A stretch of 64,000 nucleotides of DNA from Streptomyces sp. NBC_00353 (GTDB lineage: Bacteria; Actinomycetota; Actinomycetes; Streptomycetales; Streptomycetaceae). The notes below the pieces were generated by a model. The model did not search any database. It saw nothing but the letters and a program-made list of their open reading frames with translations, and was not told where the DNA came from. Below are positions 33,796 through 41,727 of the stretch, piece after piece. The stretch is taken from contig NZ_CP107985.1 in assembly GCF_036108815.1 (NCBI RefSeq), positions 7,313,501 to 7,377,500 on the forward strand, read 5' to 3'. Positions within the stretch are counted from its first letter, which is position 1. Every line of letters begins with the position of its first letter. The position numbers were made by a program, and so were the translations under genes.

Positions 33796-34695
33796 TCACG
33801 TGTCGCAGTCCAGCACCGTGCGGCAGAGCCCACACCGCACCCGCACCCGCCCCCGCACCGCAACCCGGATCCGCTGAAGGCACGTCGGGCACGCGAACGA
33901 GACCCGCAGCCCGTCCGGTCCGTCCTCGAAGGCGTACGGAACACCGGGGGCGGGGGCCGCAGCCCCGCCCGGATGGTCCCGGGCGTACCGGCGGACCTTC
34001 GCGTAGCGCCGCCGGCCCGCCCAGCCGGCCGCCACGAGCGGTGGCTGCCGGGCGTCCTGCTCCGCCCGCGCCCGCCCGGCCACGAACGCCTCGTAGGCCT
34101 GCGGGCTGGTGAACCACGGTGAGGGATCCTCGTCGAAGGCGAACGCCCGTTTGGCCAGGACGTACCCGAACTCCTCCGGGGTGAGGTAGCCGAGTTTCTG
34201 GCTGGACGTGCCGTCCTCCCGGAACGCGTCGAGCAGCAGCCAGCCCGCGCCCAGATACGTCGTCGCGGTGTCGGTGAGGATCTCGTTGTCGCGCGTACCG
34301 GGAAACTCCAGGCCGAGCCGGTGCAGCAGCACATGCATGACCTCGTGCGAGAGCGCGGCTCCGATGTCCCTGCGGTGGGTACGGAAGCGGTCGTTGAGCT
34401 CGATGAAGTACTCGGGACCCGCCGCGAGTTCGACACTTCCCGCATGCTCCATCGCCCGGAACGCGACGATCATGCGGGCGTCCGGCAGATGCAGGTGCTG
34501 GACCATCGCCCGCGCCACCCGCTGCGCGCCGAGATGCAGATCGTCCTGGTCGGAGAAGGCCGCGTCGGCGGGCGCGAGGCTCGGGGCGTAACTGCGGACA
34601 CCGTCGTACGACAGCCTCCGGTACAGCGCGGTGATCGCGGACCGGACGGTGTCGAGATGAGGGAAGCCGTGTACCACCGGACTGTCGTTTGTCAC
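33796..34695 (-). CDS. HExxH metallopeptidase-like protein with C-terminal zinc ribbon
   Basis: About 299 residues from the GTG at 34695 (GGAGGGGG eight bases upstream). A zincin-type motif SHEVMHVLLHRLGLEF lies near residue 130, with a possible third ligand in EILTDTATTYLGAGWLLLDA. The C-terminus holds a CPTCLQRIRV and CGLCRTVLDC pair, a four-Cys zinc ribbon. Some features recall Streptomyces hypothetical proteins of unknown role. No signal peptide is seen, so it is probably cytoplasmic. It may be a peptidase, but substrate and activity are unknown. Confidence 0.72.
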   Translation of the reverse strand: MTNDSPVVHGFPHLDTVRSAITALYRRLSYDGVRSYAPSLAPADAAFSDQDDLHLGAQRVARAMVQHLHLPDARMIVAFRAMEHAGSVELAAGPEYFIELNDRFRTHRRDIGAALSHEVMHVLLHRLGLEFPGTRDNEILTDTATTYLGAGWLLLDAFREDGTSSQKLGYLTPEEFGYVLAKRAFAFDEDPSPWFTSPQAYEAFVAGRARAEQDARQPPLVAAGWAGRRRYAKVRRYARDHPGGAAAPAPGVPYAFEDGPDGLRVSFACPTCLQRIRVAVRGRVRVRCGLCRTVLDCDT

Positions 34696-34807
34696 GTCCG
34701 CACCCCCTCCGTGACGCTCAACCGGCCTCCACTGTAAGCGGATGCGGGCCGATCGGTGGCGAGGACGGGAGCGAGGACCGTCCGCGACATTGGCCGAAAA
34801 GTGGACC

Positions 34808-34836
34808 TTGTGGGGTCGGTGATCGCTCCCGATAAT
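34808..34836 (+). promoter_or_regulatory. Possible promoter of the trypsin gene
   Basis: TTGTGG (34808-34813) and GATAAT (34831-34836) are spaced by 17 bp, a good sigma-70-type pair, 86 bp before the TTG start. The 228-bp gap upstream of the protease holds nothing else I recognise. Confidence 0.4.
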
Positions 34837-34922
34837 CCGGCCATGTCCTTGTCGGGTGCATGACGACTTTGGGCACGTGCCGACCCGCCCCCCACGCACC
34901 CCCCACGAAAGAAGGCACTTCG

Positions 34923-35699
34923 TTGAAGCAGCTTCTGCGCACCCTGAAAAGATGTTCCGTCATAGCCGCGGTGGTCCTCGCCGCCGTCAGCCTGCAGCCC
35001 GCCGGAGCGTCCGCCGCCCCTACACCCGTCGTCGGCGGAACCCGCGCCGCCCAGGGTGAGTTCCCCTTCATGGTCCGGCTCTCCATGGGCTGTGGCGGTG
35101 CCCTCTACACCAAGAGCATCGTGCTCACCGCCGCACACTGCGTGAACGGCTCGGGCAACAACACCTCCATCACCGCCACGGCCGGCGTCGTCGACCTGCA
35201 GTCCACCGGCGCCGTCAAGGTCAGGTCCACCAAGGTCCTGCAGGCCCCCGGCTACAACGGCATGGGCAAGGACTGGGCGCTGATCAAGCTCGCCAAGCCC
35301 ATCGACCTGCCCACCCTGAAGATCGCCACCGACACCACGTACAACAACGGCACCTTCACCATCGCCGGCTGGGGCGCCGCCACCGAGGGCGGCGGCCAGC
35401 AGCGCTACCTGCTGAAGGCCACCGTGCCGTTCGTCTCCGACGCCGACTGCCAGGACGCGTACGGCAGCGACCTCGTCCCCGGCGACGAGATCTGCGCCGG
35501 GTACGTCGACACCGGCGGGGTGGACACCTGCCAGGGCGACTCCGGCGGCCCCATGTTCCGCAAGGACGACGCCGGAGCCTGGATCCAGGTGGGCATCGTC
35601 AGCTGGGGCCAGGGCTGCGCCGAGCCCGGCTACCCCGGTGTGTACAGCGAGGTCTCGACCTTCGCCGCCAACATAGCCTCCGCGGCAGCCACGCTCTGA
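34923..35699 (+). CDS. sprT: Secreted trypsin-like serine protease
   Basis: About 258 residues from the TTG at 34923, preceded by GAAAGAAGG. This start gives LKQLLRTLKRCSVIAAVVLA, which matches the N-terminus of S. griseus trypsin precursor. A Sec signal peptide of about 33 residues and a short APTP propeptide precede the mature N-terminus VVGGTRAAQGEFPFMVRLSM. The triad is visible: His in VLTAAHC, Asp in KDWALIKL, Ser in CQGDSGGPMF, with the trypsin-type S1 Asp in GGVDTCQGDSGG. The in-frame codon at 34860 would add an unlikely Pro/Thr-rich stretch. It should be an exported Arg/Lys-specific protease. Confidence 0.94.
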   Translation: MKQLLRTLKRCSVIAAVVLAAVSLQPAGASAAPTPVVGGTRAAQGEFPFMVRLSMGCGGALYTKSIVLTAAHCVNGSGNNTSITATAGVVDLQSTGAVKVRSTKVLQAPGYNGMGKDWALIKLAKPIDLPTLKIATDTTYNNGTFTIAGWGAATEGGGQQRYLLKATVPFVSDADCQDAYGSDLVPGDEICAGYVDTGGVDTCQGDSGGPMFRKDDAGAWIQVGIVSWGQGCAEPGYPGVYSEVSTFAANIASAAATL

Positions 35700-35709
35700 C
35701 GCCGCAGTA

Positions 35710-37512
35710 TCAACTCCGAACAACCCCGGGTGTGCCCACGTGGACGGGCGCACCCGGGCCCAGTTCCGCATACGGAGCCCCCGCACCCTCCACCTCCAGC
35801 ACCCACACCTCATTGGCGCCCTCCCGCAGCACCGGACCCGGCACGTACAGCGTCCGCTGCGGGCCCACCGACCAGTAGCGGCCCAGGCAGAAACCGTTCA
35901 CCCAGACGAACCCGCGTGTCCAGCCCGGCAGTTCGAGGCCCGCGTGATCCACGCGACCCGGTTCCGCCAGTTCGAACGACCCCCGGTACAGCCCGGTGCG
36001 CCCCTCCACGACATCCCCGAACGGCACCCCGGCCACCGCGCCCGGCTCCTCGAACGCGGCCAGCCGCAGCGCCCTGGCCCGTACACCGTGCAGGTACTGC
36101 CGCTCGTGCAGCACCCCGCCCGTGATGCCCTTCGGCTCACCCAGCCGCGGCCCGTAATTGACCCGGCCCAGCGACTCCACCCACAGCTCGACGGACGCAG
36201 GTCCGGCCACGGGCGTCTCGAGGGTGGCGCTCCCGTCGCCCAGCACGCCTTCCCGGACGCCGTTCACGTACACCACGGCCCGGTCCCGGAGCCCCGTCAC
36301 CCCCAGCGTGTAAGGCTGCCGCGGACCCGGCACATCCACCTGATAGCGCACCAGGCCCCGGTCGACGCCCAGCTCCTCGAACGTCGGCGGAACACCGGAC
36401 TCCGCCGGCTCCGGGTCGCCCAGCGCCTCCAGCACGCCGGACAGCGGCACCCACCCGGTCAGCTCCGCCCGCACCGGCGCGACGAGCCCGGCCGGCTCCG
36501 GCGGCAGATCAGGAAGCGGACCGTCCGCGAACTCGGCGAGGACCTCCCGGAACAGCCAGAACTTCTCCGTGGCCCGCCCGTACTCGTCGATCGGGGCGCC
36601 GTAGTCGTACGACGTCACCGTCGGCAGGAAATCCTCGTCCTGCAGCGAACCGGACCGGTTGGCCCCCGCCCAGCCCGCGAAGTTCGTCCCCCCGTGCGCC
36701 ATGTAGATGTTCACGGACGCCCCGCACTCCAGGATCTCCCGCAGCGCCTCGGCGGCCTGCGCGGGTTCCCGTACGACCGGCGGCGCACCCCAGTGCCCGA
36801 ACCAGCCGCACCAGAACTCCATGCACATCAGCGGACCCTTCGGCTGATGCCGTCGCAGCACCTCGAACGCCTCACGCGCCCCCGATCCGAAGTTCGCCGT
36901 GGCGAGCAGACCGGGCACGGAGCCGCCCGTCAGCATGTGGTCCTCCGGCCCGTCGGACGTGAACAGCGGCACACTCACCCCCTGTTCGCCCAGCAGGTCC
37001 GCGAGTCGTCGCAGATAGACCGCGTCGGTGCCGTAGCTGCCGTACTCGTTCTCCACCTGAACCATGATCACCGGGCCGCCGCGGTCGATCTGCCGTTCCA
37101 CCACTTGCGGCAGCAGCTGCGCGAACCACCGCTCGACCGCTCCCAGATACCCGGCATCACGGCTTCGCACCCGCCGCCCGAACCGTCCCGTCACCCAGAC
37201 CGGCAGCCCACCGTTCTCCCACTCGGCGCAGATGTACGGACCCGGGCGGACGATCGCCCACAGTCCGGCGCGGTGCGCCGCGTCCAGGAACCGGCCCAGC
37301 GCCGCCACGTCCCGGAACACACCGGGCTCGGGCTCATGGACGTTCCACGGAACGTACGTCTCGACACAGTTCAGGCCCATGGCCCGAAGCATCGAAAGCC
37401 GGTGATCCCACTGCGCCTCGTGCACCCGGAAATAGTGCAGGGCCCCCGACAGCAGGCGTACGGGGTTCCCGTCGAGCCGGAAGTGGTCGTCCCCCACGGT
37501 GAAGTCAGCCAT
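35710..37512 (-). CDS. Glycoside hydrolase family 35 beta-galactosidase
   Basis: The 600-residue enzyme from ATG 37512 (AGGAG upstream) is a GH35 beta-galactosidase. The N-terminal TIM barrel has RLLSGALHYFRV and NCVETYVPWNVHEPEPG; the acid/base Glu is in VQVENEYGSYG and the nucleophile Glu in MCMEFWCGWFGHWG. Two beta-sandwich domains follow, ending with FVWVNGFCLGRYWSVGPQRT. There is no signal peptide, so it acts inside the cell on imported galactosides. It is divergent from an AraC-type regulator whose control is likely; TGGACA repeats lie between them. Confidence 0.94.
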   Translation of the reverse strand: MADFTVGDDHFRLDGNPVRLLSGALHYFRVHEAQWDHRLSMLRAMGLNCVETYVPWNVHEPEPGVFRDVAALGRFLDAAHRAGLWAIVRPGPYICAEWENGGLPVWVTGRFGRRVRSRDAGYLGAVERWFAQLLPQVVERQIDRGGPVIMVQVENEYGSYGTDAVYLRRLADLLGEQGVSVPLFTSDGPEDHMLTGGSVPGLLATANFGSGAREAFEVLRRHQPKGPLMCMEFWCGWFGHWGAPPVVREPAQAAEALREILECGASVNIYMAHGGTNFAGWAGANRSGSLQDEDFLPTVTSYDYGAPIDEYGRATEKFWLFREVLAEFADGPLPDLPPEPAGLVAPVRAELTGWVPLSGVLEALGDPEPAESGVPPTFEELGVDRGLVRYQVDVPGPRQPYTLGVTGLRDRAVVYVNGVREGVLGDGSATLETPVAGPASVELWVESLGRVNYGPRLGEPKGITGGVLHERQYLHGVRARALRLAAFEEPGAVAGVPFGDVVEGRTGLYRGSFELAEPGRVDHAGLELPGWTRGFVWVNGFCLGRYWSVGPQRTLYVPGPVLREGANEVWVLEVEGAGAPYAELGPGAPVHVGTPGVVRS

Positions 37513-37652
37513 CGTGCTCGTACTCTCCTGTTGCGCCGGTCCCACCCCCGAAGCCGCTCGCCCCGAGGCCGCACGACGGTACGCACCACGGAGCGCGCGG
37601 ACCCGGGAGGAATGCTGCAGCCACCCTCACCCCCTGGCGTGCGGCCGGTCCA

Positions 37653-37679
37653 TGGACAAAGATCGCTGCTGTTTGGACA
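37653..37679. promoter_or_regulatory. TGGACA direct repeats, 21-bp spacing
   Basis: TGGACA occurs at 37653-37658 and 37674-37679, exactly two helical turns apart, between the divergent GH35 and AraC-type genes. AraC-family proteins commonly bind such direct half-sites. Candidate operator only. Confidence 0.45.
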
Positions 37680-37735
37680 CAATGCGCAGATCACCGAACC
37701 GGCCCCGGACGAGCGGAGCGGAGGAAGGAAAGCCG

Positions 37736-38620
37736 ATGTCGACGTACCACACCTGGATGCGCTTCTTCACGCCCAGCCCGCTCCACCACCGGCTGGGCCT
37801 CGTCTGCCTGGGCGTCGGCCTGCAGCACGGCGCGCTGCCCACGGTCGGCCCCCGCACCCTGGACCACCACGTGGCCGTCGTGATCCACTCGGGCAGTGGC
37901 TGGTTCGCCGGCCCCGACGGCCGCCGGCTGCCCGTCACCGCCCCCAGCCTGATCTGGCTGACCCCCGGCACCCCGCACCACTACGGCGCCGACCCGGGCA
38001 CCGGCTGGGACGAGAGTTTCGTCGACTTCACCGGCCCCGCCACCGCCACGTACACCGAACTCGGCTACATCGAACCGGACCGCCCGCTCGTCCCCCTCGC
38101 CGACACGGCGGGCCCGCGTGCCGCGGTGAGCCGGATCGTCCGCGCGGCCCGACGCGGCAACCCGCTGCTGGAGGTCGAGACCGGCGCCGCCGTCCATGAA
38201 CTCCTGGTCGCCCTGCGCCGGGCCCGCGCCGATGTCAGCCCCGACGGCGATCCGGTCCTGCAGGCCCTCGCCCGCGACGCGTTCCAGCCGCTCTCGGTCG
38301 CCGAACACGCCGCCCGGCACAACATGACGCCCGCCGAACTGCGCACCGCGGTTCGACGCGGCGCCGGCTGCAGCCCCAAGGACTACCTCCTGGGCATCCG
38401 GCTCGGCCGCGCCAAGGAACTCCTCGCCGCAACCGAACTGCCCGTCGCCGCGGTCGCCCGCCGCGTCGGCTACGACGACCCCGCCTACTTCTCCCGGCTT
38501 TTCGCCCGCCGCGTCGGCACCGCCCCGGTCCGCTTCCGCGAACAGCAGGGCCGCGCCGTACCGGGCGGCTGGAGCGACACGATCCCCGACCCGGACCACC
38601 CACCGATGATCAGCCCCTGA
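37736..38620 (+). CDS. AraC-family transcriptional regulator
   Basis: About 294 residues from the ATG at 37736 (GGAGGAAGG upstream). An N-terminal cupin-like sensor domain (AVVIHSGSGWFAG, WLTPGTPHHYGADPG) is followed by a C-terminal pair of helix-turn-helix motifs with the AraC pattern: KDYLLGIRLGRAKELLAATE and VAAVARRVGYDDPAYFSRLF. It probably activates or represses the divergent GH35 gene in response to a sugar. No autoregulatory evidence beyond the shared intergenic region. Confidence 0.92.
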   Translation: MSTYHTWMRFFTPSPLHHRLGLVCLGVGLQHGALPTVGPRTLDHHVAVVIHSGSGWFAGPDGRRLPVTAPSLIWLTPGTPHHYGADPGTGWDESFVDFTGPATATYTELGYIEPDRPLVPLADTAGPRAAVSRIVRAARRGNPLLEVETGAAVHELLVALRRARADVSPDGDPVLQALARDAFQPLSVAEHAARHNMTPAELRTAVRRGAGCSPKDYLLGIRLGRAKELLAATELPVAAVARRVGYDDPAYFSRLFARRVGTAPVRFREQQGRAVPGGWSDTIPDPDHPPMISP

Positions 38621-38670
38621 GGGCTGTCCCCTGGCAGGGCCCCGGAACCGGCCGTCTAAGCTCGTCGACC

Positions 38671-39006
38671 ATGACCACCAGCGACACCGACGAGTCCGTA
38701 CGCGCGGAACTGAACCGGCTCCGCGAAAGCATCGACAACATCGACGCTGCCGTTGTCCACATGCTCGCCGAGCGCTTCAAGTGCACCCAGCAGGTCGGCC
38801 ATCTCAAGGCGAACCACAAACTGCCCCCGGCCGACCCCGACCGCGAAGCCGAGCAGATCGCCCGCCTTCGCCGCCTCGCGGAGAACGCGAAACTGGACCC
38901 GGCCTTCGCGGAGAAGCTCCTCAACTTCATCATCGCCGAAGTGATCAGGCACCATGAGCGGATCGCCGGCGACCCTCCGGCCGGCGGCGCAGTCTCCGAG
39001 GGGTGA
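38671..39006 (+). CDS. Chorismate mutase (AroQ type)
   Basis: The 111-residue all-helical AroQ-class protein converts chorismate to prephenate for Phe/Tyr synthesis. Key residues fit the family: Arg in ELNRLRESIDNIDAAVVHML, Lys in FKCTQQVGHLKANH, Asp/Arg in DPDREAEQIARLR, and the C-terminal helix around LLNFIIAEVIRHHERI. No signal peptide, so it is the cytosolic housekeeping type. It stands alone between the AraC gene and a 270-bp gap. Confidence 0.93.
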   Translation: MTTSDTDESVRAELNRLRESIDNIDAAVVHMLAERFKCTQQVGHLKANHKLPPADPDREAEQIARLRRLAENAKLDPAFAEKLLNFIIAEVIRHHERIAGDPPAGGAVSEG

Positions 39007-39279
39007 CCCCTCGCGTCGGTCCGCTCCCCGCCGGCCTCCACCGACCGGGTGGCATTCCGCGCTGTCGTCGTCCCGGTGGGTAGGTTGGGAGCGCCCGTCG
39101 GGGACTTGTGCTGACGGCGTTCGTCGCGTACGACAAGGAACGGGCCGCCGCGGCTGCCGAGCGGGACCTTCCCGTCGGGGCGCCCGGCAGCCGATTGCTC
39201 GCTCGGCAGGGCCCGGTCGGCGCACCTGCGGCCCGAGCCGTTGGACCCCCGAACCACGACGGCGTTGGCGAGGACCGTG
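39007..39279. other. Gap of 273 bp with no recognised feature
   Basis: Short overlapping frames are open here but have no SD, motif or codon pattern that supports a gene. No strong hairpin or promoter was found by eye. Confidence 0.5.
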
Positions 39280-39864
39280 ATGAGAAAGATCATCCTGATG
39301 ATGTCGGTGTCCCTCGACGGATTCATCGAGGGGCCGGACCGCGACATCGCCTGGCATCTGGTCGACGACGAGCTGCACGGCCATTTCAACGACGAACTCG
39401 CAGCGATGGGCGGCTTTCTGAGCGGTCGCGTCACCCACGAGCTGATGGCCGGGTTCTGGCCGACGGCCGACGCCGACCCCTCGAATGCCGGGCCGATGGC
39501 GGAGTTCGCCGGTATCTGGCGGGACATGCCCAAGCTGGTGTTCTCCAGGACCCTGGAGCGGGCCGACTGGAACACCACCGTGGTGCGGGACGTCGTCCCC
39601 GAGGAGATCATGGCGCTCAAGGCACAGCCGGGCGGGGACCTGGCCCTCGGTGGCGCCGATCTCGCCGCGGCCTTCAGGGAGCACGATCTGATCGACGAGT
39701 ACCGCGTCTACGTCCATCCGGTCCTCATCGGCCGGGGCAAGCCGCTGTTCCGGCCGGCGGACGCGAAGAGCGATCTGCGACTCGCCGGGACGCGGAGCTT
39801 CGGCAACGGGGTCGTCCTGCTCCACCACCGGCGTGCCGAGGAGATCTCCGCGGCAGGGGGATGA
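39280..39864 (+). CDS. RibD C-terminal/dihydrofolate reductase-like protein
   Basis: About 194 residues from the ATG at 39280 (GCGAGG upstream). The pattern KIILMMSVSLDGFIEGPD, FLSGRVTHELMAGFWP, KLVFSRTLERADWNT and GGDLALGGADLAAAF matches the DHFR-like RibD-C family, reductases that use NADPH. Members of this stand-alone group are common in Streptomyces and mostly uncharacterised; a true folate or riboflavin role is not implied. Confidence 0.85.
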   Translation: MRKIILMMSVSLDGFIEGPDRDIAWHLVDDELHGHFNDELAAMGGFLSGRVTHELMAGFWPTADADPSNAGPMAEFAGIWRDMPKLVFSRTLERADWNTTVVRDVVPEEIMALKAQPGGDLALGGADLAAAFREHDLIDEYRVYVHPVLIGRGKPLFRPADAKSDLRLAGTRSFGNGVVLLHHRRAEEISAAGG

Positions 39865-39976
39865 CCTCCCGCGCGGACTCCCGTCTGCGGGGAGACACCG
39901 CGCGCCGGCACCGCGGCCCGGACGCTGATCGCACCGCACAGCACCGGCGGCATCGCGGGAGCGGTGCGCGGGGCGG

Positions 39977-41404
39977 TCAGGGGGAGATCTCCTCCAGCGG
40001 CCGGTCGGCCGTCTCCTCGGCGAGGACGCCCGCCACCACCGCACCGGCCAGCGCCACCGCACCGAGCATCACGAAGACGGCGGCGACGTTGTTCCCGGCG
40101 CTGTAGACCGCGCCGACCAGGATCGGGCCCAGGATCACGCCGAGGCGATTGACCGCGCCACCGACACTGCAGCCGAGGGCGCGCATCCGGGTCGGGTACA
40201 GCTCCGGCGTGTACAGGTACAGGCAGATGTTGGAGCCGAAGAAGCCGACGGCCGACAGCGAGGTCCAGATCAGGACCTGGGCGGGGCTGTGGGCGCCGAG
40301 TGCGGCCAGGGTGAGCAGAAGCGCGGCGGAGCCCCCCAGGAAGATCGCGAAGATCTTGCGGCGGCCGAGGATGTCCACGGTGAGTGCCACCAGCAGGCAG
40401 CCGAGCAGTCCGGCGACCGAGGTGACCGTGGAGTAGAGCAGGGCGTCGGAGAGCGTGAGGCCGTACCCGTCCTTGTAGATGCTGGGCAGCCAGGACGTCA
40501 CGCCGTAGTTGACGAAGTAGCCGGTGAACCAGATCGCGCCCACCACCAGGGTGCGGCGGCGGTAGCGGCCGGTGAACAGGGAACGCAGCCCGGTGGCGGT
40601 GCGCTCCGCATCGGTGGCCGCCTTCGCCGTCGGGGACCCGGGGTGTGCCGGGGGTCCGGGGGAGTACCGGACCGGTGGCAGCGGTTCGCCCGTGGCGGCC
40701 GACACCTTCGCCTCGATCTCGTCCATGACCGCCTCGGCCTCCGCCGTCCGCCCCCGGTCCGCCAGCCAGCGCGGCGATTCGGGAACCGTGCGCTGGACGA
40801 GGAACGCGAGCAGTCCGGGCACGGCCGCGACCGCGAACATCACGCGCCAGCCGGCCGCGGGAACCAGCCACGCGGCGGCCAGGGCGCCGACGGTCAGTCC
40901 GGCCGGGAAGACGAGTTCGTACAGCAGGACGAAGCGGCCCCGCTTGAAACTCCGGGTGATCTCGCTGATGAACGCGGCGGCCACCGGCACCTCACCACCG
41001 ATCGCGAGCCCCTGCACGAAGCGCAGCGCCAGGAACGGGGTGAGCGACGTGCAGGCGACGAGGGCGAGGCCGGCCAGCCCCGAGGCCGCCACGCAGTACG
41101 CGATCACCCGGACCCGGCCGAATCTGTCGGCCAGCCGGCCCGACAGCAGCGCGCCGATGAGCATGCCGACCGAGCCGACGGTGAGCACCGACGTGGCAGC
41201 GCCGTCGGTCAGGTGCCACTCCTGCCGGATCTCGGGCAGTGCGTACGCGATCAGCAGCTGGTCGAAGGCCTCGAAGAAGGTGACGACGCCGACGACGAGG
41301 CGGACGGTGACGTGCCAGCGGGAGGCCGGCAGCCGCTCGAAGCGGGCGGCTATGGCGTCACGGGCGGTGACGGCTTCGCGGGTGGCGGCGGTGGGCCGGG
41401 TCAT
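39977..41404 (-). CDS. MFS transporter (sugar/aromatic-acid type)
   Basis: The 475-residue protein has about twelve membrane segments and MFS signatures: GRLADRFGRVRVIAYC after TM2, RFVQGLAIGGEVPVAAAFIS, PESPRWLADRGR before the central loop, DILGRRKIFAIFLGG between TM8 and TM9, and PELYPTRMRALGCS near TM10. It belongs to the family that includes aromatic-acid/H+ and sugar symporters. Being divergent from the aromatic-catabolic operon across shared candidate operators, it is probably the uptake system for that operon's substrate. The N-terminal 30 residues are cytoplasmic. Confidence 0.9.
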   Translation of the reverse strand: MTRPTAATREAVTARDAIAARFERLPASRWHVTVRLVVGVVTFFEAFDQLLIAYALPEIRQEWHLTDGAATSVLTVGSVGMLIGALLSGRLADRFGRVRVIAYCVAASGLAGLALVACTSLTPFLALRFVQGLAIGGEVPVAAAFISEITRSFKRGRFVLLYELVFPAGLTVGALAAAWLVPAAGWRVMFAVAAVPGLLAFLVQRTVPESPRWLADRGRTAEAEAVMDEIEAKVSAATGEPLPPVRYSPGPPAHPGSPTAKAATDAERTATGLRSLFTGRYRRRTLVVGAIWFTGYFVNYGVTSWLPSIYKDGYGLTLSDALLYSTVTSVAGLLGCLLVALTVDILGRRKIFAIFLGGSAALLLTLAALGAHSPAQVLIWTSLSAVGFFGSNICLYLYTPELYPTRMRALGCSVGGAVNRLGVILGPILVGAVYSAGNNVAAVFVMLGAVALAGAVVAGVLAEETADRPLEEISP

Positions 41405-41577
41405 CGAGGGTTCCTCCTGCTCCGGGTGGGGACGGAGCGGTTGGGGAGCCAGGTGCGCGGGAGAGCAGGGGTGTACGGGAGTGAGCTGAGCGTACGGGGA
41501 CGGGGTGGCGGTGCGGGGCTCGTGAGCTTGTGAGACCGCCCACCACTGCCGCCGGCTGCTCTCTAAGGTGCCTAGCT

Positions 41578-41592
41578 TCTTAGGGCTTAAGT
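41578..41592 (-). promoter_or_regulatory. Candidate MarR operator A
   Basis: On the minus strand ACTTAAGCCCTAAGA. It matches operator B (41669-41683) at 13 of 15 bases in the opposite orientation. It sits on the MFS side of the divergent region. Confidence 0.5.
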
Positions 41593-41609
41593 TTTATCGG
41601 TCCGGGGGT

Positions 41610-41628
41610 GGAGGTCGTCAAGACCTCC
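41610..41628. repeat. Short hairpin between the two candidate operators
   Basis: GGAGGTC-GTCAA-GACCTCC, a perfect 7-bp stem with a 5-base loop. It lies between operators A and B in the 323-bp divergent promoter region. Confidence 0.45.
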
Positions 41629-41668
41629 AGGGCAAAAGAGTTTTTACGAAGAGGTCTTGCGGTGAATT

Positions 41669-41683
41669 ACTTAAGCACTTAGA
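41669..41683 (+). promoter_or_regulatory. Candidate MarR operator B
   Basis: ACTTAAGCACTTAGA, inverted relative to operator A, 45 bp before the aldehyde dehydrogenase ATG. The region is AT-rich for this genome (41640-41700), as expected for a regulated promoter. Confidence 0.5.
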
Positions 41684-41727
41684 TTTTTAGCTCTGAGGTA
41701 ACCGTATCGACTGCAGGAGGCCAACTG

